Shown: positions 7,301 to 14,165 of the stretch, in pieces | How the letters are laid out: the number at the start of each line of letters is the position of its first letter | How positions within the stretch are numbered: position 1 is the stretch's first letter | Assembly (NCBI GenBank): GCA_945957075.1 | Contig: CAMFJP010000016.1 | Span: 1 to 14,202, forward strand | DNA from: an uncultured Chlamydiae bacterium | GTDB taxonomy: Bacteria > Chlamydiota > Chlamydiia > Chlamydiales > Rhabdochlamydiaceae | Direction of reading: 5' to 3' | DNA: 14,202 nucleotides | Translations under genes and position numbers: made by a program | Notes under the pieces: generated by a model | Told to the model about the DNA's origin: nothing | Databases searched by the model: none | Seen by the model: only the letters and a program-made list of their open reading frames with translations

Positions 7301-8091
7301 TGCGTAAAGGGGATGTGGAGCTAGATCCTGGCGTGATTCGTCAGGTGAAGGTTTACATCGCATCGAAGCGTAAGCTTCAGGTTGGAGATAAGATGGCGGG
7401 ACGACATGGAAACAAAGGTGTTGTTTCCAAAATTGTTCCTGAAGCAGACATGCCGTATGCACCGGATGGTCAGTCTATAGAAATTATTTTAAATCCGCTT
7501 GGTGTTCCTTCTCGTATGAATATGGGTCAGCTTTTGGAGACGCATCTTGGTTATGCGGCGAAAAAAGCAGGTATTTATGTAAAAAGCCCTGTTTTTGAAG
7601 GATTTCCAGAGTCTGGGATTTGGAAGATGATGCAAGAGGCTGGATTGCCAGCGGATGGCAAGGTCTATTTATATGACGGAAGGACAGGTCAGCGCTTTGA
7701 TCATAGGGTGGTTGTGGGCTATATTTACATGCTTAAACTTTCCCACTTGGTTGATGATAAGATCCATGCCCGTTCCACAGGTCCTTACTCGTTAGTAACG
7801 CAGCAGCCTTTAGGCGGTAAAGCGCAAATGGGTGGTCAGCGTTTTGGGGAGATGGAGGTGTGGGCACTTGAGGCATATGGAGCCGCTCACGTTCTGCAAG
7901 AGCTCTTAACGGTTAAATCTGATGATGTCGAAGGAAGAAAGCGTATTTATGAGTCTATTGTCAAAGGGGACAATTTACTTTCTGCGGGTACGCCAGAATC
8001 TTTCAACGTTCTGATTAAAGAGATGCAGGCGCTGGGTCTAGACATACGTGCTGAACGTTCACAAAACAAAGTTAATTCGGACCATCTTTAA
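4309..8091 (+). CDS. rpoB: DNA-directed RNA polymerase subunit beta
   Basis: RpoB is one of the two large catalytic subunits of RNA polymerase and holds the rifampicin pocket. The protein is 1260 aa, close to Chlamydia RpoB (about 1252 aa). It starts MLKKPPQRVSF, as in chlamydiae. The lobe region has GTFIINGAERVIVSQLHRSPG. The rifampicin cluster is intact: SQLSQFMDQ at 455-463, then THKRR (471-475) and S477, the equivalents of E. coli 509-531; E. coli Ala532 is Ser478. The segment ICPIETPEGPNIGLI follows. The active-site and nascent-RNA motif KMAGRHGNKG is at 1028-1037, and the beta' clamp-contacting end has GGKAQMGGQRFGEMEVWALEAYGAA. A helical insert precedes 1028 (about 940-1010). A hairpin covers the stop, and rpoC begins 25 nt on. 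No pocket mutation typical of rifampicin resistance is visible. Confidence 0.99.
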   Translation: MLKKPPQRVSFHEKEEIIDLPNLIEVQIRSYRQFLQMHTMPHERENVGLQEVFNEIFPIKSYDEKTIIEYLSYTLGVPKYSPEDCIRRGISYNVTLKVKFRLTDETGIKEEEVYMGTLPIMTDKGTFIINGAERVIVSQLHRSPGVSFEQERHPKGMMLYSFRIIPYRGSWLEGAFDTNDLIYIYIDRKKRRRKILATSFIRTLGYSTDADIIEEFFATTKIKIRSEKDFPKIVGKILAEDVVSEEGGTVFGKAAEKLTTAMLKRMLDAGVASVRIAEDADETSPVVKMLSKDPTDSYESALKDFYRKIRPGEPATLSNARSAIMRLFFDPKRYNLGRVGRYKLNRKLGLDTNDEDLATVTLKKEDVIGALKYLIRLKKGDELASIDDIDHLGNRRVRSVGELIQNQCRIGLARMEKIIKERMNLFDFSSDTLTPGKIVSAKGLVGVLKDFFGRSQLSQFMDQTNPVSELTHKRRLSSLGPGGLNRERAGFEVRDVHESHYGRICPIETPEGPNIGLITSLSTFAKINEFGFIETPYRIVRDGVVTEEIEYMTADQEEHYVIAQASCPLDDLNMFTESMCWARHRLESMKVETSRVTHMDVSSKQLVSIVTGLIPFLEHDDANRALMGSNMQRQAVPLLKTDAPYVGTGLEARSARDSGAVIVSEEDGTIEYVDGFKIVIASKANPLNKKTYFLKKFLRSNGGTCINQTPLCVVGDLVKAGDVIADGPATDKGEIALGKNVLVAFMPWLGYDFEDAIVISEKLLRDDYYTSLYLELYEAMARETKLGKEEITRDIPNASEESLANLGEDGIIRVGAEVKPGDILVGKITPKSETELAPEERLLRAIFGEKAADVKDASLVVPPGTSGVVMDVKVFSRRDRLSKTDDELVEEASRIKDVHQDYKAKEAELAIEFHEKLGALLLDEKSPGPIMHRKTGDVLIKEGDVITQDMLEILESEKAEDLLMPEHEVFHALKNLLQEYDTALQTLQTQHQSEVEFMRKGDVELDPGVIRQVKVYIASKRKLQVGDKMAGRHGNKGVVSKIVPEADMPYAPDGQSIEIILNPLGVPSRMNMGQLLETHLGYAAKKAGIYVKSPVFEGFPESGIWKMMQEAGLPADGKVYLYDGRTGQRFDHRVVVGYIYMLKLSHLVDDKIHARSTGPYSLVTQQPLGGKAQMGGQRFGEMEVWALEAYGAAHVLQELLTVKSDDVEGRKRIYESIVKGDNLLSAGTPESFNVLIKEMQALGLDIRAERSQNKVNSDHL

Positions 8092-8105
8092 AAGATGGTC
8101 CTTTT
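8079..8105 (+). terminator. Hairpin enclosing the rpoB stop codon, followed by TTTT
   Basis: GGACCATCTT (8079-8088) and AAGATGGTCC (8092-8101) are a perfect 10-bp stem. The 3-nt loop is TAA, the rpoB stop codon. Four T follow (8102-8105) and then directly the rpoC ribosome binding site AAGGGG (8106-8111). The T-tract is short for an efficient terminator, so weak attenuation, mRNA stabilisation or translational coupling of rpoB and rpoC are all possible; function is inferred. Confidence 0.55.
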
Positions 8106-8116
8106 AAGGGGTAGAC

Positions 8117-11100
8117 ATGCTTGAAGAAGGACATAGAGGTTCTCAGTTTGATAAATTGAGCATCCGCATTGCCTCAGACGATGTTATTCGTGGCGAGTGG
8201 TCTCGAGGAGAAATTAAAAAGCCAGAGACGATCAACTATAGGACATTTAAACCTGAGAAGGGTGGACTGTTTTGCGAAAAAATATTTGGCCCTACTAGGG
8301 ATTGGGAATGCGCATGCGGTAAGTATAAAAAAATTAAGCATAAAGGAATTGTTTGCGATCGCTGTGGAGTAGAGGTCACTCTTTCCAAGGTGCGTAGAGA
8401 GCGCATGGCGCATATTGAGCTTGCGGTTCCTGTTGTGCATATTTGGTTTTTTAAAACAATGCCATCGCGCATTGGAAATATCTTAGGGGTCTCTTCGGGT
8501 GATCTGGAACGTGTGATCTATTACGAAGAATATATTGTTTTGGATCCTGGACGTACAACGCTTGAGCGCAAGCAGCTTTTAAATGATGCGGAGTATCGAG
8601 AGGCTCAAGAAAAATGGGGCTCTGATTCTTTTACAGTCGGTATGGGAGCTGATGCGATTAGAGATCTTTTAGAAAAAGAGGATCTTGCAGCCCTTGTTGT
8701 TGAGCTTAAGGAAAAGCTGCGCAAAACAAAGTCGATGCAAGCGCGTATGAAGCTTGCAAAGCGTCTTAAGATTGTGGAAGGATTCGTCTCTTCTCCGAAC
8801 CGTCCAGATTGGATGGTGATGTCTGCAATTCCTGTGATTCCACCTGATTTAAGGCCTCTTGTGCCCTTAGATGGAGGGCGCTTTGCAACGTCAGATCTTA
8901 ATGATTTGTATAGAAGGGTAATTAATAGAAATAATCGTCTGCGTGCGATTTTAAAGTTAAAAACACCAGATGTTATTATTCGCAACGAAAAAAGGATGCT
9001 TCAAGAGGCTGTCGATGCCTTATTTGATAACGGTCGACACGGTCATCCTGTGATGGGAGCTGGTAATCGTCCTTTGAAGGCTCTTTCAGAGATGCTTAAA
9101 GGAAAACAGGGGCGGTTTAGACAAAATCTTTTGGGGAAACGGGTAGACTATTCTGGCCGATCTGTGATCGTTGTGGGTCCAGAGCTTCGCTTTAATCAGT
9201 GTGGTCTTCCAAAACAAATGGCTCTTGAACTTTTTGAACCATTTATTGTGAAAAGGCTGAAGGATTTGGGGTATGTTTACACCATCCGTTCTGCTAAAAA
9301 GATGATTCAAAAGCAGGCTCCAGAAGTTTGGGATGTATTAGAAGAGATTATTAAAGGTCACCCAGTGCTTTTAAACAGAGCGCCGACCTTGCACCGTTTG
9401 GGGATTCAAGCGTTTGAACCTGTTTTGATCGAAGGAAAAGCGATTCGCATTCATCCTCTTGTCTGTACAGCGTTTAACGCGGACTTTGACGGGGACCAAA
9501 TGGCAGTGCATGTGCCTTTGTCTATTGAAGCCCAGCTAGAAGCTAAAGTGCTTATGATGGCACCAGACAATATTTTCTTGCCTTCTTCTGGAAAGCCGGC
9601 TGCTGTTCCTTCTCAAGATATGATTTTGGGTCTTTACTATTTGATGTATGATCCGGTCTATATTCCTGAGGAGCATGGGAAAAAAACGAAGTTTTTCCGC
9701 GATGCAGACGAGGTGTTACTTGCCCTTTCTGCTGGGGGTAGTTTTACCTGGTTTGAGCAAGAGAATATCCTTGGAGAGCGCAGAGATGATACAGGAAGGG
9801 GTCTCAGGATTCATGAAAAAATTAAACTGCGTTTAGCGGATGGAGTGATTGAAACTACTCCAGGTCGCGTGCTTTTTAATACAATTGTGCCTAAAGAGCT
9901 TGGGTTTCAAAATTACATGCTACGCAAAAAGAAAATGAGCGAGCTTGTTTTAGAAACCTATAAAAAAGTAGGCCTTGAGGCAACAGTTAAGTTTTTGGAT
10001 GACTTGAAGGACCTTGGGTTTTCGGAAGCTACCAAAGCAGCTCTTTCTATGGGAATTTGCGACGTGCGTATTCCTGAAAGAAAGGCAAAGGTAATTGAAG
10101 AGGCATATGGTCGTCTTGAAGTTGTTAAGAAACAGTACCAAGACGGTATTATCACAGACGGAGAGAGAAGATCTAAGATTATTAGTATCTGGACAGAGGT
10201 TTCAGATCGGTTGTCCGAGGATCTATTTAAGCTGATTTGTGAAGTGAAAAACGGACAGATGAATCCTCTCTTTCTCATGATGGATTCGGGTGCTCGGGGA
10301 AGTAAGACACAGGTAAGACAGCTCGGTGGTCTTCGTGGTCTTATGGCAAAACCCTCTGGAGAGATTTTGGAATCTCCAATTACCTCTAACTTTAGAGAGG
10401 GCCTTAGTGTTCTTGAGTACTTTATTTCTTCACACGGAGCGCGTAAAGGTCTTGCGGATACGGCGCTAAAAACGGCTGACTCTGGTTACCTCACAAGGCG
10501 TCTTGTTGACGTTGCTCAAGATGTTATCGTCATCGAGGAGGATTGCGGGACGTTAAATGGTATTGAGGTTGCAGCGATTAGACAGGGTCAGGAGGAACTT
10601 CTGCCTTTAAAAGATCGTATTTTTGGTCGAACCATTTGCGATGATATTTACCAGCCCGGAGACAGAACAAAGGTTCTTGCAAAAGCGGGAGATGTACTTA
10701 CGCTCAAGCAGGCAGAATCTATTGACGATGCGGGGATTGAGACTGTGCGTATGCGCTCTGCTTTGACTTGTGAAACAAGAAGAGGTGTGTGCGCAAAATG
10801 CTATGGTGTCAACTTGGCAAATGGACGTCTGGTTGGTCTTGGAGAGGCTGTTGGAACGATTGCAGCGCAGTCGATCGGGGAGCCTGGAACGCAGCTTACG
10901 ATGCGTACCTTCCACCTTGGGGGTATTGCTTCGGCGCACGCAAGTCCAGAGCTTATTGTCGAAGAAGATGGCATTGTCATCTACATGGATCTGCGTACAG
11001 TCCGCAATGAAGAAGGTGTATGGCTTGCGCTTAATAAAAATGGCGCTTTGCATGTTGTTCGCGATGAAGGAAGAAGTCTTGAAGAATACAAGAAACTTCT

Positions 11101-12280
11101 TAGCACAAAATCGATAGAGCCGCTGCAGACATTTACAATTGAGCTTGGCACAAGAATTCTTGTTGGCGATGGATCTAAAGTTGCCAAGGGAACAAAGATT
11201 GCAATCTTTGAACAGCATAATATCCCAATTATTTGTGAAAAACCTGGATATGTTAAGTATGAAGACCTTGTCGAAGGTATTTCAACGCAAAAAGAGGTGA
11301 ATAAGCAAACAGGACAAACCGAGCTGATTGTAAAACAGCATCGGGGAGAGTTGCACCCACAGATTGTTATCTATGCAGATGCAGAATGCACAGAGCTTGT
11401 GGGTACTTATGCGATCCCATCGGGGGCGTTTATTTCTGTGCAGGAAGGGCAGCTTGTTTCTGCTGGTATGCTCCTTGCACGTTTGCCAAGAGGTGCAATT
11501 AAAACCAAAGATATTACAGGGGGTCTTCCTCGGGTAGCTGAGCTTTTTGAAGCAAGAAAACCCAAAAAAGAGGTTGCCGAGATTGCGATTATCGATGGTG
11601 TTGTGGACTTTAGAGGCGTACAGAAAAATAAGCGTATTGTTGTTGTGCGTGATGAAGAGTCTGGAATGGAAGAAGAGCATCTGATTCCTCTGACCAAGCA
11701 CTTGATTGTCCAACGAGGAGATCATGTTGTCCGTGGACAGCAGTTAACAGATGGTCTTGTTGTTCCCCACGAGATCCTTGAGATTTGTGGCGTGCGCGAG
11801 TTACAAAAATATCTTGTCAACCAGGTGCAAGAAGTTTATCGCCTTCAGGGGGTAGACATTAATGATAAGCATATTGAAATTATCGTTAGACAGATGCTGC
11901 AAAAAGTACGAGTCACAGATCCTGGAGATACTGTGTTCTTATTTGGTGAGGATGTGGATAAAAAGCAGTTCCATATGCAAAACCAGCGTGTAATCGAAGA
12001 GGGTGGACGGCCAGCGCAGGCAACGCCTGTCCTTCTTGGAATTACAAAGGCTTCTTTGAGCACGGATTCTTTTGTATCCGCAGCATCGTTCCAAGAGACA
12101 ACGCGTGTGCTTACAGAGGCTGCTTGCGAAGGCGCAGAAGATTATCTTCTCGACTTTAAAGCAAACCTAATTATGGGGCATATGGTTCCTGGAGGTACAG
12201 GATTTTATGAATACCATAAACGTGTGAAGAAGTATGTGGATAAAGAAGCCGAAGAGGAGTTTACTATCGCCTTCGGATAG
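8117..12280 (+). CDS. rpoC: DNA-directed RNA polymerase subunit beta'
   Basis: RpoC carries the catalytic magnesium site and the clamp of RNA polymerase. The protein is 1387 aa, near the chlamydial size. The N-terminal zinc ribbon uses C65, C67, C80 and C83. The rudder/switch region and KRVDYSGRSVIVVGP precede the invariant NADFDGD at 454-460, whose D456, D458 and D460 bind Mg2+. A second zinc site is formed by C810, C885, C892 and C895. The trigger loop starts at TMRTFHLGG (928-936) and resumes at DITGGLPRVAELFEARKPK (from 1132); about 190 residues lie between, an insertion of the size and place of the SI3 domain in E. coli. The C-terminus has SAASFQETTRVLTEA. The start is supported by AAGGGG at 8106-8111. 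The last 47 nt overlap the next gene. Confidence 0.99.
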   Translation: MLEEGHRGSQFDKLSIRIASDDVIRGEWSRGEIKKPETINYRTFKPEKGGLFCEKIFGPTRDWECACGKYKKIKHKGIVCDRCGVEVTLSKVRRERMAHIELAVPVVHIWFFKTMPSRIGNILGVSSGDLERVIYYEEYIVLDPGRTTLERKQLLNDAEYREAQEKWGSDSFTVGMGADAIRDLLEKEDLAALVVELKEKLRKTKSMQARMKLAKRLKIVEGFVSSPNRPDWMVMSAIPVIPPDLRPLVPLDGGRFATSDLNDLYRRVINRNNRLRAILKLKTPDVIIRNEKRMLQEAVDALFDNGRHGHPVMGAGNRPLKALSEMLKGKQGRFRQNLLGKRVDYSGRSVIVVGPELRFNQCGLPKQMALELFEPFIVKRLKDLGYVYTIRSAKKMIQKQAPEVWDVLEEIIKGHPVLLNRAPTLHRLGIQAFEPVLIEGKAIRIHPLVCTAFNADFDGDQMAVHVPLSIEAQLEAKVLMMAPDNIFLPSSGKPAAVPSQDMILGLYYLMYDPVYIPEEHGKKTKFFRDADEVLLALSAGGSFTWFEQENILGERRDDTGRGLRIHEKIKLRLADGVIETTPGRVLFNTIVPKELGFQNYMLRKKKMSELVLETYKKVGLEATVKFLDDLKDLGFSEATKAALSMGICDVRIPERKAKVIEEAYGRLEVVKKQYQDGIITDGERRSKIISIWTEVSDRLSEDLFKLICEVKNGQMNPLFLMMDSGARGSKTQVRQLGGLRGLMAKPSGEILESPITSNFREGLSVLEYFISSHGARKGLADTALKTADSGYLTRRLVDVAQDVIVIEEDCGTLNGIEVAAIRQGQEELLPLKDRIFGRTICDDIYQPGDRTKVLAKAGDVLTLKQAESIDDAGIETVRMRSALTCETRRGVCAKCYGVNLANGRLVGLGEAVGTIAAQSIGEPGTQLTMRTFHLGGIASAHASPELIVEEDGIVIYMDLRTVRNEEGVWLALNKNGALHVVRDEGRSLEEYKKLLSTKSIEPLQTFTIELGTRILVGDGSKVAKGTKIAIFEQHNIPIICEKPGYVKYEDLVEGISTQKEVNKQTGQTELIVKQHRGELHPQIVIYADAECTELVGTYAIPSGAFISVQEGQLVSAGMLLARLPRGAIKTKDITGGLPRVAELFEARKPKKEVAEIAIIDGVVDFRGVQKNKRIVVVRDEESGMEEEHLIPLTKHLIVQRGDHVVRGQQLTDGLVVPHEILEICGVRELQKYLVNQVQEVYRLQGVDINDKHIEIIVRQMLQKVRVTDPGDTVFLFGEDVDKKQFHMQNQRVIEEGGRPAQATPVLLGITKASLSTDSFVSAASFQETTRVLTEAACEGAEDYLLDFKANLIMGHMVPGGTGFYEYHKRVKKYVDKEAEEEFTIAFG

Positions 12281-13226
12281 ACATCATCCCGCTGTATCTA
12301 TCAAGGGGCTGCGCAAGGTATATCCTGGCAGCCCCCCTTTTGTAGCGGTTAACGATCTTTCCTTTGATATAGAGCAGGGAGAGATAGTGGGTCTTCTGGG
12401 CGCAAATGGCTCTGGTAAGACGACAACTATTCAGATGCTACTATCGACATTGGAGTCTACCGCAGGTTCGATTTCGTATCTTGGCAAAGATTTTTTCTCT
12501 CATCGATCTGAAATATTGCAAGAAGTTGTTTTTGCCAGTACCTATACAAGTTTACCTAGAAATTTAACGATCCAAAAAAATTTGGATATTTTTGGGGCGC
12601 TGTATGGAATAAAAAAAAGCGTTCTAGCACAAAGGGTTCCAGCTCTTTTAGAGAAATTTGGGCTGTCTCATAAAAAAAATCACCTTGTAGGCGAGCTTTC
12701 TGCTGGACAGATGACCCGTCTTGTTTTGATTCGGGCATTTATGGTGCACCCAAAAGTTGCTTTGCTTGATGAACCAACAGCTTCTTTAGATCCCTCTGTT
12801 GCCAGAGAGGTTATTGATTTTATTTTAGAACAAAGAAAAAGCCTGGGTACTGCGATTTTATTCACCTCTCATAACATGGGGGAGGTAGCGGCTGTCTGTG
12901 ATCGTGTGCTGTTTTTACAGTCAGGTTCAATTATTGCAGAAGGAACGCCTAAGACGTTGGCGCATATGGCTGCTATGACAAAATTAGAACTTTGCATTAA
13001 TGACAAATTGGCTGTTGCTGTTCAAATTGCAGAGCAGTTGCAGCTTCAGTATGAAGTGCGTCAACGCATGCTCGTGTTGCATTTAGAAGAAAAGGATATT
13101 GCACTGTTTTTAACACAGCTTGCTTTGCAAAATATTATTTATACAGACATACAAATCATTCGTCCTTCTTTGGAGGATTACTTTTTGAAAATTACTCAGG
13201 ATAGTAGGCCCACATGTTGTCTATAA
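12234..13226 (+). CDS. ABC-2 type exporter, ATP-binding subunit
   Basis: This is the ATPase of an ABC-2 family exporter and works at the inner face of the membrane with the next gene's product; the substrate is unknown. The protein is 330 aa. Visible motifs are Walker A GANGSGKTT (56-64), signature LSAGQ (155-159, usually LSGGQ), Walker B VALLDEP (175-181), D-loop SLD (184-186) and switch His213 in TSHNM. The Q-loop region VVFASTYTSL (98-107) lacks the usual Gln. After about residue 240 comes the C-terminal extension of this subfamily, ending PSLEDYFLKIT. ATG 12234 is the only plausible start, since no ATG, GTG or TTG occurs again before Walker A; the first ~19 residues overlap rpoC and show no family similarity. 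Chlamydiaceae have tal at this place instead. It overlaps the permease gene by 13 nt. Confidence 0.9.
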   Translation: MWIKKPKRSLLSPSDRHHPAVSIKGLRKVYPGSPPFVAVNDLSFDIEQGEIVGLLGANGSGKTTTIQMLLSTLESTAGSISYLGKDFFSHRSEILQEVVFASTYTSLPRNLTIQKNLDIFGALYGIKKSVLAQRVPALLEKFGLSHKKNHLVGELSAGQMTRLVLIRAFMVHPKVALLDEPTASLDPSVAREVIDFILEQRKSLGTAILFTSHNMGEVAAVCDRVLFLQSGSIIAEGTPKTLAHMAAMTKLELCINDKLAVAVQIAEQLQLQYEVRQRMLVLHLEEKDIALFLTQLALQNIIYTDIQIIRPSLEDYFLKITQDSRPTCCL

Positions 13227-13996
13227 GTTATGTCCGTGTGTTTGCTTTATGTAAGCGCTATTTGGCAACGTTTTTTCATTTAGGGCAGGTGCAGGATCTG
13301 TTTTTTTGGCCCTCTTTTGATATTTTTATATGGGGTATGGCGGGTAGTTGGATGCAGAGGGGGGATCACCATTTAGTTCCGATTTTTCTAACAGCAATTG
13401 TTTTATGGCAGTGTGCTTGGAGAAATTCCTATGAGATCTCGATGGGGCTTATGGAAGAGATTTGGAATCGCAATCTTGTTAATCTTTTTGCAACACCGAT
13501 TAAATTATCTGAGTGGGTTTTGGCTGTTATGCTGATGGGCATTTTAAAGATGTTGATTACGGCCACATTTGCATGGGGATTTATTTGTCTTCTTTATGAT
13601 TATAATGTATTAAATATGGGGTGGTTTTTTCTTCCGCATGCTTTTCTTCTTATTTTATCTGGATGGACAATTGGATTTATAGCAACCTCTTGCATTATTG
13701 CTATGGGGAATCGCGGTTATGTGTTTACGTGGATGATACCGTATGCCTTTATTCCTTTTAGTGGCGTTTACTACCCTGCAGACATTTTGCCTGTGTGGGC
13801 GCAACATCTGTCTAAATTTTTGCCTATGACCTATATCTTTGCAAGTGCGCGATCCTTTTTTCTTCAGGGAACTATGCTATGGGAAAATCTGATTACAGCT
13901 TTTGGACTTAGTTGTCTTTACCTTCCCCTAGCTCTTTTGCTTTTTGTTTATACCTTTAAGCGCGCCCGCACGCGCGGCCTTGCCCGTCTTGAATAA
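13214..13996 (+). CDS. ABC-2 type exporter, membrane (permease) subunit
   Basis: This is the transmembrane partner of the preceding ATPase; two copies of each would form an exporter. The protein is 260 aa, typical of the NodJ/DrrB-like permeases. Hydrophobic segments suggest six membrane helices at about 28-46, 56-72, 102-126, 136-160, 162-183 and 228-248. The coupling region has EEIWNRNLVNLFATPIKLSE (81-100), with the ATP-P pattern common in the family. The ABC-2 signature follows at about 181-207: PFSGVYYPADILP, then WAQHLSKFLPMTY. The tail KRARTRGLARLE is basic, as usual, and its DNA is GC-rich with a short GCGCG/CGCGC hairpin (13960-13975). Translation begins inside the ATPase gene (13-nt overlap) with only a weak AGGA at 13198, which suggests coupling. 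Cargo (drug, polysaccharide or lipid) cannot be told. Confidence 0.9.
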   Translation: MLSISYVRVFALCKRYLATFFHLGQVQDLFFWPSFDIFIWGMAGSWMQRGDHHLVPIFLTAIVLWQCAWRNSYEISMGLMEEIWNRNLVNLFATPIKLSEWVLAVMLMGILKMLITATFAWGFICLLYDYNVLNMGWFFLPHAFLLILSGWTIGFIATSCIIAMGNRGYVFTWMIPYAFIPFSGVYYPADILPVWAQHLSKFLPMTYIFASARSFFLQGTMLWENLITAFGLSCLYLPLALLLFVYTFKRARTRGLARLE

Positions 13997-14004
13997 CTCA
14001 CTCA

Positions 14005-14036
14005 TGTTACGCAGCCGCGAACGCGGTGGCATAACA
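14005..14036 (+). repeat. Imperfect palindrome at the left end of the composite element
   Basis: Positions 14005-14019 pair with 14022-14036 around the centre AA (14020-14021): 13 of 15 positions pair, one as G-T. The core is CCGCG-AA-CGCGG. The right half, 14023-14036, recurs as a near copy at 14101-14114 (12 of 14 identical), so the left arm has two alternative pairing partners. Confidence 0.6.
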
Positions 14037-14049
14037 CAAATTAAAATAT

Positions 14050-14097
14050 TTCACCACAGAGAGCGCAGAGCACGCAGAGGCGCGCCTTTGCGGTGAA
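14050..14097 (+). repeat. CACAGAG-type repeat cassette with its own inverted ends
   Basis: TTCACCACAGAG (14050-14061) and CTTTGCGGTGAA (14086-14097) are inverted repeats matching at 10 of 12 positions. Between and over them lie three 9-nt units of the form CRCAGAGNN (14055-14063, 14064-14072, 14073-14081). From memory, repeats of the type ACCACAGAG-CACAGAG are scattered in intergenic DNA of many unrelated environmental bacteria; their function is not known to me. Confidence 0.6.
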
Positions 14098-14165
14098 TCA
14101 GCGGCGGCGTAACATGAGTATAAAAAAAGAAGAGATCAGAAGGCTTGTAGCTAGCTTATAGAGAC

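Larger units (their letters stand above)
14000..14119 (+). repeat. 120-bp composite inverted-repeat element (MITE- or REP-like)
   Basis: The ends are 19-nt inverted repeats matching at 18 positions: ACTCATGTTACGCAGCCGC (14000-14018) and GCGGCGGCGTAACATGAGT (14101-14119). The element begins 4 nt after the permease stop and contains no coding frame of note. Inside are a hairpin (14005-14036) and a second inverted repeat with CACAGAG-type units (14050-14097). No clear target-site duplication is seen. It could be a small non-autonomous mobile element or a REP palindrome into which another repeat was inserted. It may also close the transcript of the exporter genes, although no T-tract follows. Confidence 0.65.

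Noticed and set aside
10607..11218. 203-codon minus-strand frame inside rpoC
   Set aside because: It lies opposite a highly conserved part of rpoC, has Cys/Ser/Asn-rich low-quality sequence and no ribosome binding site; it is a shadow frame. The same applies to the minus-strand frames opposite tuf (541-912) and rpoB (5743-6204).
14050..14097. CRISPR-like or satellite array
   Set aside because: Only three degenerate 9-nt units with no spacers; the inverted ends fit a dispersed repeat cassette instead.
14114..14161. 15-codon frame starting at the right end of the composite repeat (MSIKKEEIRR...)
   Set aside because: Too short, with its ATG inside the repeat arm and no ribosome binding site; no sign that it is a gene or the remnant of a recognisable one.
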